NCBI GenBank assembly: GCA_900543095.1
Contig: UQQD01000036.1
Coordinates: 1 to 9,680 of the forward strand
Length of the DNA: 9,680 nt
Origin: an uncultured Ruminococcus sp.
GTDB lineage: Bacteria > Bacillota > Clostridia > Oscillospirales > Acutalibacteraceae
Direction of reading: 5' to 3'
Shown here: positions 7,008 to 9,680 of the stretch, piece by piece
Position numbering within the stretch: the stretch's first letter is position 1
How the letters are laid out: every line of letters starts with the position of its first letter
The notes under the pieces: generated by a model
What the model saw: only the letters and a program-made list of their open reading frames with translations
Told to the model about the DNA's origin: nothing
Databases searched by the model: none
Program-made: the position numbers and the translations under genes

Positions 7008-7025
7008 TATAATATTTGATATAAT
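7008..7025 (+). promoter_or_regulatory. -10 boxes upstream of the response regulator
   Basis: Two perfect TATAAT hexamers occur at 7008-7013 and 7020-7025. Neither has a good -35 at normal spacing, and the nearest TTGACA-like sequence (TTAACA at 6982-6987) lies inside the inverted repeat. The leader to the ATG at 7104 would be about 70-90 bases. This arrangement suggests activation or autoregulation through the repeat. Confidence 0.55.
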
Positions 7026-7103
7026 CTAAGTGCAGCTGTTCTCTGCAGTTTAGGAAACGGAAAAAGATTGAGATTTTCAGAAACAAAGCAAGGAGGTTTT
7101 TTT

Positions 7104-7781
7104 ATGCATATTTTGGTTATTGAAGATGAACGTATCCTTTGTGAAAGTATAGTTCGCAGTCTGAAACGTCTTGCATACAGTGTTGACAGTTGTTATGACG
7201 GAAACAAAGCTATTGAGCTTCTCGGTGTCGAGCGGTACGACCTTGTAGTGTTGGATTTGAACCTGCCCGGAGCAGACGGTATGACGGTACTCAAAACCCT
7301 GCGTAAAACCGACAGAGATACTCGTGTTCTGATTCTTTCTGCCAGAAACGAGGTTGACGACAAGGTGAAAGGATTGGATGCGGGCGCAAACGACTATCTT
7401 GCAAAACCGTTTCATCTGGCGGAGCTTGAAGCGAGGATCCGCAGCTTAACGCTTCGCAAATTCACTCAACAGAACGTATTGCTTACCTGCGGAGATTTGA
7501 CTTTTGATATGCGATCCCGCAGTGCAAACGTGAAAGGGAATTCTCTTACGCTTACGCGTAAGGAAACCGGTATCCTTGAATACCTTATGCTGAATCAAGG
7601 TCGTCCCGTCAGTCAAGAGGAACTGATTGAGCACGTTTGGGACAACAGCGTAGATAATTTCAGCAACTCTATACGCGTACATATTTCGGCTTTGCGGAAA
7701 AAGCTGCGTTCTGTGCTGGGCTATGACCCTGTCCGTAACCGCATCGGAGAGGGATATTTGATCGGAGGCACAGAAGTATGA
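7104..7781 (+). CDS. OmpR/PhoB-family response regulator, 225 aa
   Basis: This is a two-component response regulator acting as a DNA-binding transcription factor. The ATG at 7104-7106 is chosen because AAGGAGG lies seven bases upstream and the receiver domain begins at once (MHILVIEDERIL). An open frame extends 12 codons further but adds nothing recognisable. Receiver domain, about 1-115: acidic pocket E7-D8, phospho-acceptor D51 in VVLDLNLPG, switch residue S79 in LILSA, and K101 in LAKPFH. The C-terminal winged-helix domain, about 125-222, shows LTLTRKETGILEYLM, VSQEELIEHVWD, the recognition helix around SNSIRVHISALRKKL, and GEGYLIGG. All key residues are present and the length is normal. 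It overlaps the kinase gene by four bases (ATGA) and is divergent from the redox operon, so it probably controls that operon and itself through the inverted repeat at 6964-6989. Confidence 0.95.
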   Translation: MHILVIEDERILCESIVRSLKRLAYSVDSCYDGNKAIELLGVERYDLVVLDLNLPGADGMTVLKTLRKTDRDTRVLILSARNEVDDKVKGLDAGANDYLAKPFHLAELEARIRSLTLRKFTQQNVLLTCGDLTFDMRSRSANVKGNSLTLTRKETGILEYLMLNQGRPVSQEELIEHVWDNSVDNFSNSIRVHISALRKKLRSVLGYDPVRNRIGEGYLIGGTEV

Positions 7782-8917
7782 AACGGCTTTCCTTACAGTG
7801 GAGAATTACCCTGATGACAGTTCTGCTTATCGGTATCACCTGCGTTTCAATGAAATTGTTGCTCTGCTTCTCAGGAGTTCACTATATGGATACTATCGGA
7901 GACTCTATACAGACTAACGTCTTTGACGACAAAACGGATTCATTTTCACCCGAGGAGGCAAATGGAAACGAGGATTTGACTATTGTTATTCACGGTGCTC
8001 AGGAAGATTTTTGTATTACCAACTGGTACATAACAATAGCGGTAACGATATTAAGCGGAATTCTTGCATACTTTGTCAGCGGACGAGCCCTCAAACCCTT
8101 GCGCAGCTTTGCTTCTCAAGTTGAACAGGTGCAAATGCATAATCTTGCCGATATGAAAATCAGCGAGAATGTACTGCCCGAATTCCGACAACTCAGTTAT
8201 TCCTTTAACCAAATGCTGGAAAGACTTAACAATGCATTTGCTGCACAAAGACAGTTTACGGGTAACGCCGCACACGAGTTGAGAACTCCTCTGACTCTGA
8301 TGCAAGCACAGCTTGATCTGTTTTCTGCCGAGCATACCGATGTGCTGCCCGAAACAGCGAAATTCCTTCAGCTTTTGAGCGAGCAAATTGAGCGTATGAC
8401 GCAAATGACAAAAACTTTGCTTGAGATGAGCGAGCTGCGCACTGTTCCGTGTAACGATTGTATTCAGCTTGCGCCGATGATTGAGGAGATTTTTGCCGAC
8501 CTCGCTCCTTTGGCTGAGAAAAACAACATTACACTTCAACACAGCGGTGATTGTGTTATGAAAGGCAGTGACACATTAATTTACCGTTTGATATATAATT
8601 TGACCGAAAATGCCATCAGGTACAACCGTCCCGACGGAGCTGTGAATATAGACATAATAAAAGAACAAAAACAGCTTGTTATACGGGTAACAGACACCGG
8701 ATACGGAATTCCCGAACAATATCGGGAAAGCGTTTTTCAACCGTTCTTCCGTGTTGATAAGTCCCGAAGCCGTGAATACGGCGGCGTTGGATTGGGGCTT
8801 TCGCTTGTGTGGGAGATCGTTGCACTTCACGGAGGCGAAGTGAGAGCAGAGAAATGTACAGCGAACGGAACGACAATAGCGGTGCACTTCCCCGCAGAAA
8901 TTATATATGAGGCTTAG
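7778..8917 (+). CDS. Membrane sensor histidine kinase, 379 aa
   Basis: This is the sensor kinase partner of the upstream response regulator; the ATG overlaps that gene's stop in ATGA. Two membrane segments (about 11-33 and 84-101) enclose a short acidic external loop of about 50 residues with no known sensor fold. A HAMP-like region follows (SGRALKPLRSF onward, about 101-155). The dimerisation domain has the phospho-accepting H166 in GNAAHELRTPLTLM. The ATPase domain has an N box with N274 and N278 (NLTENAIRYN), a G1 box DTGYG (306-310), an F box around QPFFRVDKSR and a G2 box GGVGLGLSL (335-343). The protein looks complete and active. Cys30 and Cys79 both sit near the outer membrane face, and C225-N-D-C228 forms a CXXC between the two catalytic domains. 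This is notable beside a thiol-redox operon. The signal is unknown. Confidence 0.93.
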   Translation: MKRLSLQWRITLMTVLLIGITCVSMKLLLCFSGVHYMDTIGDSIQTNVFDDKTDSFSPEEANGNEDLTIVIHGAQEDFCITNWYITIAVTILSGILAYFVSGRALKPLRSFASQVEQVQMHNLADMKISENVLPEFRQLSYSFNQMLERLNNAFAAQRQFTGNAAHELRTPLTLMQAQLDLFSAEHTDVLPETAKFLQLLSEQIERMTQMTKTLLEMSELRTVPCNDCIQLAPMIEEIFADLAPLAEKNNITLQHSGDCVMKGSDTLIYRLIYNLTENAIRYNRPDGAVNIDIIKEQKQLVIRVTDTGYGIPEQYRESVFQPFFRVDKSRSREYGGVGLGLSLVWEIVALHGGEVRAEKCTANGTTIAVHFPAEIIYEA

Positions 8918-8931
8918 ATTTGAGCCGCAAT

Positions 8932-8974
8932 AACGGCTTTGCCTGCAAAGAGCAGAGCCGTTGTTCTTTTATTT
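8932..8974 (+). terminator. Intrinsic terminator of the two-component operon
   Basis: AACGGCTTTGC (8932-8942) pairs with GCAGAGCCGTT (8952-8962), an 11-bp stem with one G-T pair and a nine-base loop. It is followed by TTGTTCTTTTATTT. It begins 14 bases after the kinase stop codon. Confidence 0.9.
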
Positions 8975-9180
8975 ATCAGAAATCATTTGAATTGTCGTTT
9001 TAACACAAAAGCACAGTTTCAAAAATATTAACGGATGACAATTATTTAGTCATTTGATATATCCGCTGTGATAAGAACGGCGTTTTTTTTACGTTATTAA
9101 TATTTGAAATATAGCAAAGTATCGCAATATCTTACGACAGTACAGCTGCTTTTTCATCACTTTTCTTACTTTCTTAATAT
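8975..9180. other. AT-rich interval without recognisable genes
   Basis: No supported coding region is seen on either strand. Short frames of about 20 codons occur but have no ribosome site or recognisable product. It separates the kinase terminator from the gene remnants that follow and may itself be decayed sequence. Confidence 0.55.
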
Positions 9181-9185
9181 ATGTG

Positions 9186-9194
9186 TGTTATAAT
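9186..9194 (+). promoter_or_regulatory. Extended -10 promoter of the XRE-like remnant
   Basis: TGTTATAAT is a perfect TATAAT with an upstream TGn extension. No good -35 is seen at 17 bases, which an extended -10 can tolerate. GAGGTG and the ATG at 9222 follow, so the remnant has probably kept its expression signals. Confidence 0.5.
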
Positions 9195-9221
9195 AAAAAA
9201 AAACACTTCGAGGTGTCAAAA

Positions 9222-9304
9222 ATGACTTTAACTGTTAGTTACAACAAACTTTGGAAACTGCTTGTAGATAAAAAATGAGCAAGGCAGATCTGCGCAGAGC
9301 TAAT
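9222..9304 (+). pseudogene. 5' fragment of an XRE/HTH-type regulator gene, frameshifted
   Basis: The ATG at 9222 has GAGGTG six bases upstream. The frame reads MTLTVSYNKLWKLLVDKK and then stops at TGA 9276-9278. One frame over, from 9275, the DNA continues as MSKADLRRA. Together, YNKLWKLLVDKKMSKADLRRA is the standard first two helices of the small Cro/CI-like (HTH_26) regulators common in clostridia. One missing A in the run at 9270-9275 therefore explains the break. After about 9301 the homology ends, and the second half of the helix-turn-helix domain (about 40 residues) is absent. The gene is both frameshifted and truncated. Confidence 0.65.
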
Positions 9305-9422
9305 CGTTCGTACTCTATCGGTCGGATGTGCTTCGGCAATCCCGCTCATACTGTTTATACTGCCGGGCATACTTGCACTTTGCGATAAACTTGTAGTCAG
9401 AAAGGTAATTAAAAACAAATAA
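9279..9422 (+). pseudogene. C-terminal remnant of a membrane transporter, probably MMPL-like
   Basis: Starting directly after the TGA at 9276-9278 and in the same frame, 47 codons run to TAA at 9420-9422. The later part reads LIVRTLSVGCASAIPL, ILFILPGILALCDKLVV and RKVIKNK. A last membrane helix with LP-x-I/L-L-x-L-x-DK and a short basic tail resembles the C-terminus of MMPL/RND-type permeases of clostridia. It has no start codon or ribosome site of its own. It appears joined to the XRE fragment by a deletion. The MMPL assignment is by eye and moderately uncertain. Confidence 0.4.
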
Positions 9423-9493
9423 ACTATACTAACGATAAGCTTATGCCGAGTGCCTATGTCTTATGAATTGAACAGATAAAATCAAGAAATAGC

Positions 9494-9542
9494 AAAAAGA
9501 ACCCTCCTATGGTTTCAATAATATACCATAGGAGGGATTTTT
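9494..9542. terminator. Bidirectional intrinsic terminator
   Basis: A perfect 12-bp stem (CCCTCCTATGGT at 9502-9513 with ACCATAGGAGGG at 9525-9536) has an 11-base loop. On the plus strand it is followed by ATTTTT (9537-9542). On the minus strand it is followed by TTCTTTTT (from 9501 down to 9494). It can end the gene coming from the right edge as well as any plus-strand transcript from the remnants. Confidence 0.9.
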
Positions 9543-9578
9543 CGGCTCACCGTAAAAAACAGTTGATCTCAAATCATT

Positions 9579-9680
9579 TTACTTGGACTTATACTGTCTT
9601 CCAACAAAACCCTTTAACATCTGCTGCATAAAATCCCGCATAACTGCGTTGTTGTCCTCGGAATACGACAGTATTCCTGC
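9579..9680 (-). CDS. C-terminal end of an unrecognised protein (5' part outside the window)
   Basis: A minus-strand frame enters from the right edge and ends at TAA (9579-9581), giving 33 residues. These include AGILSYSEDNNAVMRDFMQQ, MLKGFVGRQY and the end KSK. A helical, charged tail is all that can be said, and no family is recognised. A strong terminator hairpin begins about 40 bases after the stop, which supports this as a real gene end. Confidence 0.6.
   Translation of the reverse strand, partial: AGILSYSEDNNAVMRDFMQQMLKGFVGRQYKSK

Noticed and set aside
7031..7047. Small inverted repeat TGCAG-N7-CTGCA in the leader of the response regulator
   Set aside because: A 5-bp stem with a 7-base loop is too weak to call an RNA element, and no alternative structure or U tract is seen.
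8051..8542. Minus-strand frame of 163 codons inside the kinase gene
   Set aside because: It is a shadow of the histidine kinase, whose H, N, G1 and G2 boxes fix the true frame.
9060..9180. 22-codon minus-strand frame beginning MKKQLYCRK
   Set aside because: It resembles a signal sequence by chance but has no ribosome site, stops after 22 codons and lies in AT-rich decayed DNA.
1..9680. CRISPR arrays, tRNA or rRNA genes, transposases, phage integrases
   Set aside because: No regularly spaced repeats, cloverleaf sequences, rRNA-like stretches or transposase/integrase motifs were seen on either strand.

Overview
The window looks like chromosomal DNA of a low-to-mid G+C Gram-positive anaerobe of the class Clostridia, most likely a gut Oscillospiraceae/Ruminococcaceae-type organism. 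The clues are cell-wall proteins ending in a PQTGD sorting signal, InlB-type (Flg_new) repeats, strong AGGAGG ribosome binding sites, a lipoprotein TlpA, and a polyferredoxin/CXXC redox gene set of a kind known from clostridia. The species cannot be named from the sequence alone.

Layout. (1) Bases 1-4340, minus strand: a three-gene surface-protein operon. It begins with a 691-aa secreted protein (2265-4340), followed by a 515-aa InlB-repeat protein (688-2235) and a close paralog of the latter that runs off the left edge (1-663). The two complete proteins end in PQTGD plus a membrane segment plus a basic tail. The joins between the genes are copies of one DNA block, which points to growth by tandem duplication. 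(2) Bases 4341-4663: a gene-free gap with candidate promoters for the surface operon and two hairpins that terminate the next minus-strand operon. (3) Bases 4664-6910, minus strand: a redox operon. In transcription order it holds a 48-aa membrane CXXC protein (CD1871A-like, starting with GTG), a polytopic NapH-like polyferredoxin, a small Cys-rich lipoprotein gene that is frameshifted here, and a TlpA/thioredoxin-fold lipoprotein. (4) Bases 6911-7103: a divergent promoter region with a perfect 9-bp inverted repeat midway between two opposing -10 boxes. (5) Bases 7104-8917, plus strand: an OmpR-type response regulator and a sensor histidine kinase overlapping by ATGA, closed by a strong terminator. 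(6) Bases 8975-9680: gene debris, consisting of the start of an XRE-type regulator broken by a frameshift and joined to what looks like the tail of an MMPL-type transporter. A bidirectional terminator follows, then the last 33 codons of an unrecognised minus-strand gene.

How it may work together (inference): the kinase/regulator pair probably controls the divergent redox operon, and itself, through the shared inverted repeat. The polyferredoxin would carry electrons from the cytoplasm across the membrane to an exported thiol carrier (the CXXC microprotein) and then to the TlpA-like lipoprotein, which would reduce or exchange disulfides of exported proteins or handle oxidants outside the membrane. 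This redox relay with its two-component system is the most interesting system in the window. The frameshifted lipoprotein gene suggests that the relay may normally have one more small component.
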